From positions 1,023,501 to 1,087,500 of the forward strand of contig NZ_CP127389.1 of assembly GCF_030271835.1 (NCBI RefSeq): 64,000 bases of DNA, written 5' to 3'. The position numbers and the translations under genes were made by a program. The DNA comes from Proteus appendicitidis (GTDB lineage Bacteria > Pseudomonadota > Gammaproteobacteria > Enterobacterales > Enterobacteriaceae). A model generated the notes under the pieces. The model saw nothing but the letters and a program-made list of their open reading frames with translations. It was not told where the DNA came from and did not search any database. Shown here piece after piece: positions 19,452 to 28,472 of the stretch (its first letter is position 1; every line of letters starts with the position of its first letter).

Positions 19452-20324
19452 TTACTCTTTTCTAAATGCTTTCATCTTTGCGGGTGAATCGACCATAACT
19501 GCATCAGCGCCTAATTCTGTGGCTTGAATATAATCTTTCTCTGTATTGATCCCAAAAAGAACAATATGAGCATTGCCACCAGCACGAAAACAAGACATGG
19601 CATCTTTATCCCAACTCAGAACCGATGCTGAGCGTGCTTCACCTAATGTGTATTTCTCAACAACTTCTACTTTGCGGTGAAGCTCCAGCCCATACCAACG
19701 AGTAATATCTAAATTTTCAGGTAGTAGGCAAACATGGCTCATTGTGATGTTGGCTAAAATATCACGAGTGATATCACGACTTTCAAAACGTTGTACATCA
19801 GTTGGTAAGGCGTCAAGAAATGCGGTATTTGTAGAATAAACGCGGGTTCTATCCAGTGCATTATGATTACGAAGTACGGTAGTTAATGCTTCACCTTGGA
19901 TTGCTGGATCAGCATCAGGTGATTTTAAATCAAGATAAAACTGTGTTGTGGGGAATTGAGTTAAGATTTCATCCAATGTTGGAATGGTGACACCTTTATT
20001 TCGATAAGGAAATTGTTGTGCTTCACCAAATTTATAGCCCGCATCCCATTGTTTAAGCTGCTGTGCAGTAAAGTCAGACACACTACCTTGCCCATTCGTT
20101 AAGCTTTTTAAATCGCTAGGGCGATAAAGGACAGGAATATTATCTTTCGATAATTGAATAGTGATCCAAATTGCATCAGCTTGATTAGCAAGGGCTGTTT
20201 TTATAGCAATTTCAGTATTTTCAGGGGCATCAGCGGTGCCACCTCGATGTGCGATAATTTTAGGAGATGCCATAAGAATTACAGAATAAAAAAAGAGAGA
20301 AATAGCGATGAATAATTTGATCAT
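19452..20324 (-). CDS. Periplasmic glycerophosphodiester phosphodiesterase-family protein with replaced catalytic residues
   Basis: A 290-residue exported protein of the GDPD TIM-barrel family. The second ATG (20324) is chosen: AAGGA lies 10 bases upstream of it, but directly abuts the first ATG at 20333. After a signal peptide (about 1-19) come HRGG (26-29) and PENT (34-37) as expected. The next motif is abnormal: the metal ligands ExD are W-I-T (53-55) and the usual HD after PV is R-P (68-69, VLYRP). Canonical glycerophosphodiester hydrolysis is therefore doubtful. It may be a subfamily with another substrate or binding role. Convergent with nqrM; divergent from dinB. Confidence 0.78.
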   Translation of the reverse strand: MIKLFIAISLFFYSVILMASPKIIAHRGGTADAPENTEIAIKTALANQADAIWITIQLSKDNIPVLYRPSDLKSLTNGQGSVSDFTAQQLKQWDAGYKFGEAQQFPYRNKGVTIPTLDEILTQFPTTQFYLDLKSPDADPAIQGEALTTVLRNHNALDRTRVYSTNTAFLDALPTDVQRFESRDITRDILANITMSHVCLLPENLDITRWYGLELHRKVEVVEKYTLGEARSASVLSWDKDAMSCFRAGGNAHIVLFGINTEKDYIQATELGADAVMVDSPAKMKAFRKE

Positions 20325-20519
20325 GAAAAACATTTCCTTGTTTTATATGTAGTTACAAAACAATATTTAAAATTAATGTAATTAATCAGAGAGCAAAAAC
20401 AATCTATCACCACTTTGTGACAATTCTATAAATAAACAGACTAATTCAGATTTTTATGAGAAATACACCTCAATAGAGGGAGATGAGAAGGAATAAAAAT
20501 TGTAGTTAATATTTATTTA

Positions 20520-20535
20520 CTGTATATTTAAACAG
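20520..20535 (+). promoter_or_regulatory. LexA box of dinB
   Basis: CTGTATATTTAAACAG has the CTG-N10-CAG form with an AT-rich centre and is flanked by TA on both sides, a near-ideal SOS box. It lies 21 bases upstream of the dinB start. Confidence 0.9.
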
Positions 20536-20556
20536 TAAATAAAGTGAGGTGATTGT

Positions 20557-21612
20557 ATGCGTAAAATTATTCATGTTGATATGGATTGTTTTTATGCTGC
20601 GATTGAAATGCGAGATAATCCAGCACTAAAAGAGATCCCAATTGCGGTAGGAGGCAATGCTTCTAGCCGAGGTGTTATCTGCACCGCGAATTATCCTGCC
20701 CGTCGTTTTGGTGTCCGTAGTGCTATGTCAACAGCAACGGCGTTGAAGTTATGCCCTCACTTAAAAGTTTTACCCGGCAGAATGCCCCTCTATAAAGAGA
20801 TATCAGCAAAGATCCGCCAAATTTTTTCTCGTTATACTCACCTTATTGAACCTCTTTCACTCGATGAAGCTTATCTTGATGTATCTGATAGTCAGCATTG
20901 TCATGGCTCAGCAACCTTAATCGCTCAAGAAATTCGCCAACAAATTTTTGATGAGTTAAATCTCACGGCATCCGCAGGGATTGCACCGATTAAATTTCTT
21001 GCAAAAATTGCTTCTGATATCAACAAACCAAATGGGCAATTTGTTATTACACCTGAGCAAGTCGATGATTTTATTTTAAAATTACCGCTTAATAAAATAC
21101 CAGGGGTAGGTAAGGTGACATTTGCTCGCTTACAAGAAATGGGCTTAGAAACATGTGCAGATATTCGCCGTACTGATGTTATTTCTTTAGTAAAAGTGCT
21201 TGGGAAATTTGGTCAAAATTTATGGGAACGCAGTCATGGCATTGATGAGCGTGACATTAATCCTGACAGACTTAGAAAATCAGTCGGAGTTGAGCGTACT
21301 TTTGCCTCAGATATTAATTCTTGGGATGATTGCTTATCATTACTTGACGGGTTATATAGCGAATTAGAAAGGCGACTGACAAAAGTGAAGCCTGATTTAA
21401 GGATAGCAAGGCAAGGCGTTAAACTAAAATTTGATGATTTTCAATTAACGACACAAGAGCATACTCATCCTATTTTAGAAAAAGCCGATTTAATAAATAT
21501 TGCCTACCAAGCATGGCATGAACGCAGAAATGGTCGAGGTGTACGACTAATTGGATTTCATGTCACCTTACAAGATCCACAAATAGAGCGACAACTTCTT
21601 TTAGCACTGTAA
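20557..21612 (+). CDS. dinB: DNA polymerase IV (DinB)
   Basis: DinB is the Y-family translesion polymerase induced in the SOS response. The 351-residue protein has the palm aspartates D8 (HVDMDCFYAA) and D103-E104 (SLDEAYLDV), the helix-hairpin-helix GVGKVTFARL (about 184), the little-finger domain, and a C-terminal clamp-binding peptide QLLLAL at 346-351. A strong LexA box precedes it. GAGGTG ribosome site. Confidence 0.98.
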   Translation: MRKIIHVDMDCFYAAIEMRDNPALKEIPIAVGGNASSRGVICTANYPARRFGVRSAMSTATALKLCPHLKVLPGRMPLYKEISAKIRQIFSRYTHLIEPLSLDEAYLDVSDSQHCHGSATLIAQEIRQQIFDELNLTASAGIAPIKFLAKIASDINKPNGQFVITPEQVDDFILKLPLNKIPGVGKVTFARLQEMGLETCADIRRTDVISLVKVLGKFGQNLWERSHGIDERDINPDRLRKSVGVERTFASDINSWDDCLSLLDGLYSELERRLTKVKPDLRIARQGVKLKFDDFQLTTQEHTHPILEKADLINIAYQAWHERRNGRGVRLIGFHVTLQDPQIERQLLLAL

Positions 21613-21621
21613 GAATTAAAA

Positions 21622-21653
21622 AACCATAGCCGATCAACAGACAGGCTATGGTT
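21622..21653 (+). terminator. Weak terminator-like hairpin after dinB
   Basis: A 9-bp stem (AACCATAGC with GCTATGGTT) encloses a 14-base loop just past the dinB stop, between convergent genes. No T run follows, so this is a weak call. Confidence 0.4.
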
Positions 21654-21701
21654 AACGCAGTTAATTTATGTAGATAATCTATACGGTTAATTTATATGGT
21701 A

Positions 21702-23864
21702 TTACCAGCGATAATTCATTGTTGCTGTCATTGTTCTGCCAATCCCATAAAAGCATGCACTATCACCAGCACAAGATGCAACATAGTGTTTATTTGCAAT
21801 ATTATTCATATTAAGTTGAATTTCAGCACCTTTTAAAGAAGGTGATAGCTCACCTAATGAATAACCAATCATCGCATCGTAAAGAGTCACAGCCGGTACA
21901 CTAATTGTATTTTTAGTATCACCTTGAGATACACCCACATATCTCACACCAACGCCAGCTTTAGCCCCATTAAATAACCCAGATGTTTCATCATATTGAC
22001 CCCAAAGTGATGCCATATGCTTAGGAACGCGAGGAAGCTCTTTTCCTTGTGTTCCCTCAATAATGGTTTTTCTTACTTCAGTATCGGTATAAGCATAACT
22101 GCTGATAAATGAAATATTTTCAGTTAATTGGCTATTAATTTGCGCTTCAACACCACGACTTCTAATTTCACCCACAGGTTCGAAATATGCTTTTTCAGCA
22201 TTGTAGTTGGTTACATTGCGTTGTTGTAATTGATAAACAGAGAGTGTTGCCAATGTTTGTTCATTTGGTGTGAGGTATTTGATCCCCGCTTCTAATTGAC
22301 GACCTTCACTCGGATCAAATGGTGCTGTACCTGGTGCGCGACGAGTTTGTAAATTAGGCTCAAAAGAGGTGCTATAGCTAATATAAGGAGAAATACCATT
22401 ATCAAAAGCATATAGAAGCCCTGCGCGACCCGTTAATTTATGATCATCTTGTTGATCATAGCTTTTAGCTAAGAAATCATGAGTCCGAACTTGAGCCCAA
22501 TCTTGGCGTAAGCCTGCAAGTAAGATCCAATTTTTCCATTGGATCTGATCTTGTAGATACAACCCGACTTGATCACGTTTTTGTAACTGATCGGTTGCGG
22601 GTTTTTGTAAGCTCATATCAATTGGGTAGTGATAATTAGGATCACGCCAATCAAGATCGTACTCAGGACCCATTGCACGGAGTAAGTTATCTTGATCTTT
22701 ACTCCACTGATAATCAATACCTGCAATCACAGTATGATTCAGTTTTGCAGTAGTAAAGTCGGCTTGTAAACGAGTGTCTATTCCTAAAGTATCTGTTTCT
22801 CGCTGCTCTTGTTGCGCTCTGCGCTCAAGAACATAAGGGTTATCTTTTCTTAAAGATCCAAATACAAGGTATTTATATTTTTGATTAATATGGCTATATC
22901 GAGCATGTTGTACAATTTTTAATGAGTCATTAAACTCGTGTTCGAATTCATAACCTATACCATATTGTTGACGCCATGATTTATGGTAATCGGGATTATT
23001 GACATCAAAATCAAAGGGAATTGTACCAGCGGGAGTGCTTTTAACCGTACCATAGGCAGGTAAAAAATTACGATATCCCGCTTCAGGCTCTTGCTGAATA
23101 AAGCTTAATAGCGTTAAGCGAGTTTGTTCATTAGGTAAGAACGTAATCGCAGGAGCAAGTGCAAAACGCTCTTCTTTATAGTTTTTTATTTGTGTGTGTT
23201 GGGTTTTTGCAATACCGTTTAGACGATAAAGTACACGATTATCATCACTTAATGCCCCTGAAAAATCAAAAGCGGTTTCTGCTAATTTATCGTTGCCTGC
23301 ACGTACTTGAATATGACGAATAGGGGATGCAGTGGGTCTTTTACTTGTCATTGCGACAATGCCACCTGGGTTTACTTGACCATAAAGAACAGATGCAGGT
23401 CCTCTAACAACTTCAACGCGTTCTAATAGCCATGGATCAATTGCACCCGTTGATGATGATGCTCCCATTCCGTAGCTTAGGCCGTCAAGAAAACGTGGTG
23501 CATAGCTGTAACCACGAATAAAAACTTCATCATTACGATTAGAACTTCCACGATATTCTGTGAAAACGCCGGGTGTATAACGTAACGCCTGAGAAACTGA
23601 ACTGACATCTTGAGCATCCATTTGATCACGGGTGATCACGCTAATAGATTGCGGTGTTTTTTCAATTTCAGTCGATGTTTTATTTGTTGATAATGTTTTT
23701 GTTGCGACAAAACCGGAAATCGGTGCTTGAGGATCTTGTGATGGAGATGCGGTAACAATTATCTTTTCAGGTACATTTTTATTGACTGCCGCGTGAATTT
23801 GAACAGAGAGTAAACTTAACGGTAAAGCGAGAAAGACACTAGCAACGCAGTTTTTATTAGACAC
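21702..23864 (-). CDS. TonB-dependent siderophore receptor (hydroxamate/ferrichrome type likely)
   Basis: An outer-membrane receptor that imports ferric siderophore with energy from TonB. The GTG at 23864 is chosen as start (720 residues): it has AAAGGG upstream and begins a proper signal peptide ending IHAA. The longer frame from the ATG at 23960 would start inside the Fur box. After cleavage, EKIIVTA is the TonB box, followed by the plug (SISVITRDQM, VEVVRGPASVLYGQVNPGG) and a 22-strand barrel ending with aromatic W. The plug resembles FhuA/FcuA/FoxA-type receptors, but the siderophore cannot be told from sequence alone. It stands alone, without transport or synthesis genes. Confidence 0.92.
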   Translation of the reverse strand: MSNKNCVASVFLALPLSLLSVQIHAAVNKNVPEKIIVTASPSQDPQAPISGFVATKTLSTNKTSTEIEKTPQSISVITRDQMDAQDVSSVSQALRYTPGVFTEYRGSSNRNDEVFIRGYSYAPRFLDGLSYGMGASSSTGAIDPWLLERVEVVRGPASVLYGQVNPGGIVAMTSKRPTASPIRHIQVRAGNDKLAETAFDFSGALSDDNRVLYRLNGIAKTQHTQIKNYKEERFALAPAITFLPNEQTRLTLLSFIQQEPEAGYRNFLPAYGTVKSTPAGTIPFDFDVNNPDYHKSWRQQYGIGYEFEHEFNDSLKIVQHARYSHINQKYKYLVFGSLRKDNPYVLERRAQQEQRETDTLGIDTRLQADFTTAKLNHTVIAGIDYQWSKDQDNLLRAMGPEYDLDWRDPNYHYPIDMSLQKPATDQLQKRDQVGLYLQDQIQWKNWILLAGLRQDWAQVRTHDFLAKSYDQQDDHKLTGRAGLLYAFDNGISPYISYSTSFEPNLQTRRAPGTAPFDPSEGRQLEAGIKYLTPNEQTLATLSVYQLQQRNVTNYNAEKAYFEPVGEIRSRGVEAQINSQLTENISFISSYAYTDTEVRKTIIEGTQGKELPRVPKHMASLWGQYDETSGLFNGAKAGVGVRYVGVSQGDTKNTISVPAVTLYDAMIGYSLGELSPSLKGAEIQLNMNNIANKHYVASCAGDSACFYGIGRTMTATMNYRW

Positions 23865-23940
23865 AGTAGAACCCTTTAGTTTTTTATTATTTAACTTTAA
23901 ATGCGGAAGCCATGAAAATATCACTCCGAAAACATTAATA

Positions 23941-23960
23941 CTAATGATAATGATTAGCAT
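23941..23960 (-). promoter_or_regulatory. Fur box of the siderophore receptor gene
   Basis: The sequence contains TAATGATAATGATTAGCAT, close to the GATAAT-type repeat consensus of Fur. It lies 77 bases upstream of the chosen GTG start of the TonB-dependent receptor, so the gene should be repressed when iron is plentiful. Confidence 0.85.
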
Positions 23961-24114
23961 TCTATATATTTAATTTATTAAGATTTGTTTTCTTATTCCG
24001 TAATGAAATAAGTAATTATGAAATTGGCTATATAAGGAATAAATTATGATCTTTAAGGTAAATAAGGTGTGATTGGGTGGGATAAATTATTTTTTGTGAT
24101 GGTTTAGAAACAAA

Positions 24115-24137
24115 AAACCCGCCAATTAAGCGGGTTT
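24115..24137 (-). terminator. Terminator of pepD
   Basis: An 8-bp stem (AAACCCGC with GCGGGTTT) with a 7-base loop. On the minus strand it runs into a T tract (TTTTTTG). It begins 23 bases past the pepD stop. Confidence 0.85.
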
Positions 24138-24159
24138 CATTATTAACGCTAAAGCGAGA

Positions 24160-25617
24160 TTATTTAGCAGGGATTGCTTTTAAAATCGCAGTTAATAATT
24201 GCCAGTATTGACCGACGCTCTTAATGTGAACGCGTTCGTCTGGTGAGTGAGCGCCACGGATTGTTGGTCCAATAGAAACCATATCCATATCTGGGTAAGG
24301 TTTTTTGAACAGACCACACTCAAGACCTGCGTGGATAACCATGATGTTTGGCACTTTATCAAATAGTTGTTGGTAAGTGTCACGAACTAAATGCATAACA
24401 GGAGAGTCTGCATCTGGTTTCCAACCAGGATAGCCGCCTTTGGTTTCGATATCTGCTTTAGCGAGTTTTGCTAATGCTGTTAGCATGCTAACAACATAGG
24501 TTTTACCACTATCAATCAGAGAACGAATTAAGCACAGGATCTCTACTTTATCGTCAACAATGCTAACAACACCGACGTTTAATGAAGTTTCAACAACACC
24601 TTCAACGTCATCACTCATACGAATAACACCATTTGGCATTGCATTGAGTAGGTTGATTAAGCGTTCTTGGCAATCTGTTGTGAAAACTTTTTTATCTGTT
24701 GTTGTATCAGTTAATTCAACTTTCAGATTTTTTTCAGCAATAGCTAATTCAGTTTTTAACAGCGCTTCAAATTTCGCTTTTACAGTATCTAGTTGGTTTG
24801 CTTTATCCGCTGGAATTGCAAAAACAATGTTTGCTTCACGAGGGATCGCATTACGCAGTGTACCACCGTGGAAATCAATTAATTTCAGTGATAATTCTTC
24901 GGCATGATCTGCTAAGAAACGCGCTAATAATTTATTTGCGTTACCTAAACCTAAATGGATATCACCACCAGAGTGACCCCCATTTAATCCTTTTAGAACC
25001 AGTTGTTTAACAACGTGCCCTGCTGGGATTGCATCGTAAGAAAGGCTTACTGTGGTTTTAACATCAATACCACCCGCACAGCCCATGTAGATTTCACCTT
25101 CTTCTTCTGAGTCTGTGTTGATCAGAATATCAGCTTGTAACCAACCCGGTTGTAAACCAAAGGCACCGTCCATACCTGTTTCTTCAGTCATGGTTAACAG
25201 CACTTCTAATGGTCCGTGTTTAACAGTATCGTCAGCTAAAACAGCCAACGCAGATGCCATACCAACACCATTATCTGCACCTAATGTGGTGCCTTTCGCT
25301 TTGATCCATTCGCCATCAATGTAAGGTTGAATCGGATCTTTAGTGAAGTCGTGAACGGTATCATTGTTTTTTTGCGGCACCATATCTAAGTGTGCTTGTA
25401 AAACAACCGTTTTACGATCTTCCATGCCTTTGGTTGCTGGTTTACGAATTAAAATATTGCCAACGGCATCGCGCTCTGCAAAAAGTCCTTTTTCACTTGC
25501 CCAAGAAAGAATGTGGGTAGCTAAGGCTTCTTCATGATGTGATGGATGTGGAATCGAACAAATTTTTGCAAAAATATCCCATAGTGGTTGTGGGGATAGA
25601 GTAGATAGTTCAGACAC
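24160..25617 (-). CDS. pepD: Aminoacyl-histidine dipeptidase (peptidase D)
   Basis: PepD is a cytosolic M20-family zinc dipeptidase that cleaves Xaa-His and other dipeptides. At 485 residues it has the family length. Metal-site motifs are in order: LQAHLDMVP (about 77-85), TLGADNGVGMA (about 115) with the bridging Asp, MTEETGMDGAFG (about 148-159) with the catalytic Glu pair, NTDSEEEGE (about 173), and GAHSPDERVHIKS near the end with the last histidine. GGAG ribosome site. It is divergent from gpt, the same arrangement as E. coli. Confidence 0.97.
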   Translation of the reverse strand: MSELSTLSPQPLWDIFAKICSIPHPSHHEEALATHILSWASEKGLFAERDAVGNILIRKPATKGMEDRKTVVLQAHLDMVPQKNNDTVHDFTKDPIQPYIDGEWIKAKGTTLGADNGVGMASALAVLADDTVKHGPLEVLLTMTEETGMDGAFGLQPGWLQADILINTDSEEEGEIYMGCAGGIDVKTTVSLSYDAIPAGHVVKQLVLKGLNGGHSGGDIHLGLGNANKLLARFLADHAEELSLKLIDFHGGTLRNAIPREANIVFAIPADKANQLDTVKAKFEALLKTELAIAEKNLKVELTDTTTDKKVFTTDCQERLINLLNAMPNGVIRMSDDVEGVVETSLNVGVVSIVDDKVEILCLIRSLIDSGKTYVVSMLTALAKLAKADIETKGGYPGWKPDADSPVMHLVRDTYQQLFDKVPNIMVIHAGLECGLFKKPYPDMDMVSIGPTIRGAHSPDERVHIKSVGQYWQLLTAILKAIPAK

Positions 25618-25970
25618 GATGGATCTCCTCTAACAGCATCTGTGTTATTGATAGCCTACCGCTTTTTTAAGGGTTAGCTTTATTATTCTGAGCGTTATAC
25701 GCCAATATAGTTGAGAATATCACTTTCTTCTGATGAATGCGTCATTCTATTCACATCTCTATCTAAGAAATTAGATCTCCATTTTGTATTCATTTTTTAT
25801 ATGGTTCATTTTTTAATCATAAATAGGTATTACAGAAAAAAATAAGGCTAATCTCATCTGTTTTCACGTTTTCTCTGGTTTTTAGGCGCTCAAATCACTA
25901 TAATCTCGCGCAACCTTTTTTTCCGCAAAAAAGCTTCTCTCGAAATTTAAGTAGCTAGGATCACAATATT
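25618..25970. other. 353-base divergent promoter region pepD/gpt
   Basis: No gene was found. A TATAAT at 25899-25904 with a weak -35 is a probable gpt promoter. A 16-codon frame on the minus strand (25695-25745) has no convincing ribosome site. No known operator was recognised. Confidence 0.5.
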
Positions 25971-26432
25971 ATGAGCGAAAAATATGTTGTAACGTGGGAT
26001 ATGTTGCAAATACATGCCCGTCAATTGGCGCAACGTTTATTACCAGTCGAACAGTGGACAGGCATTATTGCTGTCAGCCGTGGGGGATTAGTCCCTGCTG
26101 CATTACTTGCTCGTGAATTAGGTATCCGTCATGTGGATACAGTCTGTATTTCTAGCTATGACCACGATCATCAGCGTGACCTCAAAATCTTAAAAAAAGC
26201 AGAAGGTGATGGTGAAGGCTTTATCGTTGTTGATGATTTAGTCGATACTGGTGGTACTGCTAAAGTTATCCGTGAGATGTATCCAAAAGCGCATTTTGTT
26301 ACTATTTTTGCAAAACCAGAAGGGCGTCCTTTAGTGGATGATTTTGTGGTTGATATTCCGCAAAATACATGGATTGAACAGCCTTGGGATATGGGTGTTG
26401 CCTTTATTCCACCAGTTTGCGATCAAAAATAA
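25971..26432 (+). CDS. gpt: Xanthine-guanine phosphoribosyltransferase
   Basis: Gpt salvages guanine, xanthine and hypoxanthine to nucleotides using PRPP, at the inner face of the membrane. The 153-residue type I phosphoribosyltransferase shows [17 protein letters not shown] (about 35-51), the PRPP loop [14 protein letters not shown] (about 87-100) and the C-terminal [15 protein letters not shown]. The length matches the E. coli enzyme. Confidence 0.97.
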   Translation: MSEKYVVTWDMLQIHARQLAQRLLPVEQWTGIIAVSRGGLVPAALLARELGIRHVDTVCISSYDHDHQRDLKILKKAEGDGEGFIVVDDLVDTGGTAKVIREMYPKAHFVTIFAKPEGRPLVDDFVVDIPQNTWIEQPWDMGVAFIPPVCDQK

Positions 26433-26465
26433 GTTGATAGCATTCACTTTGCTGTTTTAATTGAG

Positions 26466-26490
26466 ATCCTCGCTTAGGCGGGGATTTTTG
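26466..26490 (+). terminator. Terminator of gpt
   Basis: An 8-bp stem (ATCCTCGC with GCGGGGAT, one G-U pair) on a TTAG loop, followed by a T run, 34 bases past the gpt stop. Confidence 0.88.
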
Positions 26491-26633
26491 TTTTTAAGCT
26501 TTTTTCTCTTCTTCTTTATGATGTCTTCGTGCGATTGCTTGTCGTGATACACATTGTTCCAGTCGATTTCATGCTATGATAAAGCCAGACTTTTTAGCCC
26601 CTTTATACGATATCCACTGATTTGAAGAGTGAT

Positions 26634-27884
26634 ATGGCAAACAATACGAATCTTTCTGAAGCTTTATTTAAGCCACGAGCAAAACACGCTGAAACCTCAA
26701 CGCTAATTCAGTACACCCATCCAAAATCAAATATTAATACCTATACCGTGCTTAATGGTACCAGCCAGCAAAATTGGTATCGGACTATTCAACGTTTACT
26801 TTGGATTTGGCGTGGAATTTCTCCTATTGAAATAGAAGAGGTGTTAAGTCGAATTGCTGTGCAGGATGCTCCTCGTAGTGACGATAAATTTATTGATACC
26901 GTTGTAGGGTATCGTAAAGGAGGTTGGTCATTTGAGTGGTCACATCAAGCTATGATCTGGCAACAAAAAGCATTACGTGAAGAGTCTGGTGATGCCGCCG
27001 CCGATTGTTGGTTACAAGCCGCACATCTCTATAGTATTGCTGCATATCCTTTTATTAATGGTGATTTTTTAGCGGATCAAGCCGTTATTTTGTCGATGAA
27101 AGCTTTTGAGAATGCGACGAAATTCTCCTCTTTTGAAGTTAAAAAACTGACATTTAAATTAGAGGGAAAAGGGACGACAACAGGGTTTCTACATTTACCC
27201 AAAGATTGTAGAGGTCCTTATCCTACCGTGTTATTTTGTGGCGGATTAGACGGCTTACAAAGCGATTATGTCAGTTTCTTCCGTAACTATCTTTCCCCTA
27301 AAGGTATTGCAATGCTAACACTGGATATGCCCGCAATTGGTTATTCAGTAAAACAAAAACTAACGGAAGATACATGCCAATTACAAGGTGAAGTTCTAAA
27401 ACAACTTTCTGAAGTACCTTGGATTGATCATACTCGTATTGGTGTAATGGGCTTTCGCTTTGGCGGTAATATTGCCGTACGTTTAGCTTATATCTACCCA
27501 AAATTGATTAAAGGCGTTGTTGCCTTAGGTCCGTTGATCCACACTTTCTTTACCCAAGCTGAATTGCAGAAAAAAATTCCTGTGATGTATCTTGATGTGT
27601 TAGCAAGTCGCTTAGGGTTATGGAATATTGATGAGAATAACCTTCGGTTATTATTGAGCAGTTATTCTCTGAAAAACCAAGGCTTGATTGGGCGACGTAT
27701 GCCTGTTCCTATGATGGGGGTTTATTGGAAAGGTGATGAAATAAGCCCTAAAGAGGATTCGCAATTAATTGCACGCTCCTCCATGGATGGTGACATTCTT
27801 GCTATTAATGACAAGCCGCTTTACGAAGGCTTAGAGCTAGCGTTACAAAAAAGTGCAGATTGGATCTATGATAAATTAATATAA
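26634..27884 (+). CDS. frsA: Alpha/beta-hydrolase-fold protein FrsA (fermentation/respiration switch)
   Basis: FrsA is an esterase-like alpha/beta-hydrolase protein reported to bind enzyme IIA-Glc and favour fermentation over respiration. The ATG at 26634 gives 416 residues, near the family length, and starts MANNTNLSEALFKPR. The frame extends to a TTG at 26622, which is less likely. Segments VLFCGGLDGLQSDY, TLDMPAIGYS and VMGFRFGGNIAVRLAY (nucleophile-elbow region, with GFRFGG instead of GxSxG) are typical of FrsA. It follows gpt and precedes crl, as in E. coli. Confidence 0.95.
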   Translation: MANNTNLSEALFKPRAKHAETSTLIQYTHPKSNINTYTVLNGTSQQNWYRTIQRLLWIWRGISPIEIEEVLSRIAVQDAPRSDDKFIDTVVGYRKGGWSFEWSHQAMIWQQKALREESGDAAADCWLQAAHLYSIAAYPFINGDFLADQAVILSMKAFENATKFSSFEVKKLTFKLEGKGTTTGFLHLPKDCRGPYPTVLFCGGLDGLQSDYVSFFRNYLSPKGIAMLTLDMPAIGYSVKQKLTEDTCQLQGEVLKQLSEVPWIDHTRIGVMGFRFGGNIAVRLAYIYPKLIKGVVALGPLIHTFFTQAELQKKIPVMYLDVLASRLGLWNIDENNLRLLLSSYSLKNQGLIGRRMPVPMMGVYWKGDEISPKEDSQLIARSSMDGDILAINDKPLYEGLELALQKSADWIYDKLI

Positions 27885-27955
27885 TTAATTTTGAACAATA
27901 ACTTGCTAATTATATTAGATTATATAACAGTAGGGTTTCTAAGGAGACTGAATTT

Positions 27956-28357
27956 ATGACTTCATCTTTGAACCCTACCCGAGGTAAGTTATTAAAGCGT
28001 TTTGCTCAAATCGGCCCATATATCCGAGAGCAACAATGCCAAGAGAGCCAGTTCTTTTTTGACTGCTTAGCTGTTTGTGTAAATAAAAAAGTCGCGCCGG
28101 AAAAACGAGAGTTTTGGGGCTGGTGGATGGAATTAGAACGCAATAATGAGCAGCTCATTTATCATTATCAAATTGGGCTATTCGATAAAAATGGTGATTG
28201 GCTTCATCAGAACATAAGTAAGAATGATGTTGTTGAGTCAATCAATGAAACACTTATTCGTTTTCATGAATTTCTTCAACTTGCAGTGAGTGAATTAGAT
28301 ATGAAACTCATTCCAGATGAAAAAATGAACAAATTTCCTCTTCCCATTCAGCCCTAA
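27956..28357 (+). CDS. crl: Sigma factor-binding protein Crl
   Basis: Crl binds sigma-S and helps it compete for RNA polymerase core, so it promotes stationary-phase and curli-type gene expression. The 133-residue protein has the conserved core YIREQQCQESQFFFDCLAV and the tryptophan-rich REFWGWWMELE (about 42-52), which contact the sigma factor. AAGGAG ribosome site. In E. coli phoE stands between crl and proBA; here proB follows directly. Confidence 0.96.
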   Translation: MTSSLNPTRGKLLKRFAQIGPYIREQQCQESQFFFDCLAVCVNKKVAPEKREFWGWWMELERNNEQLIYHYQIGLFDKNGDWLHQNISKNDVVESINETLIRFHEFLQLAVSELDMKLIPDEKMNKFPLPIQP

Positions 28358-28388
28358 TTTTGTGTTAGGGCAACTTTTCATAGATTTT

Positions 28389-28412
28389 GCGTTATGTCAG
28401 TTGGCATAACGC
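28389..28412 (+). terminator. Hairpin between crl and proB
   Basis: An 8-bp stem (GCGTTATG with CATAACGC) and 8-base loop, followed by a pyrimidine tract (TTCTCTCC). It is a possible terminator of crl or a leader structure of proBA. Confidence 0.55.
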
Positions 28413-28472
28413 TTCTCTCCTGATAAAACTGTGTATCATCTTTTTAAATAATCAACAAGAATGGTAAATGTT

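Noticed and set aside
25695..25745. 16-codon minus-strand frame upstream of pepD
   Set aside because: No good ribosome site, no attenuator structure and no codon bias typical of a leader.
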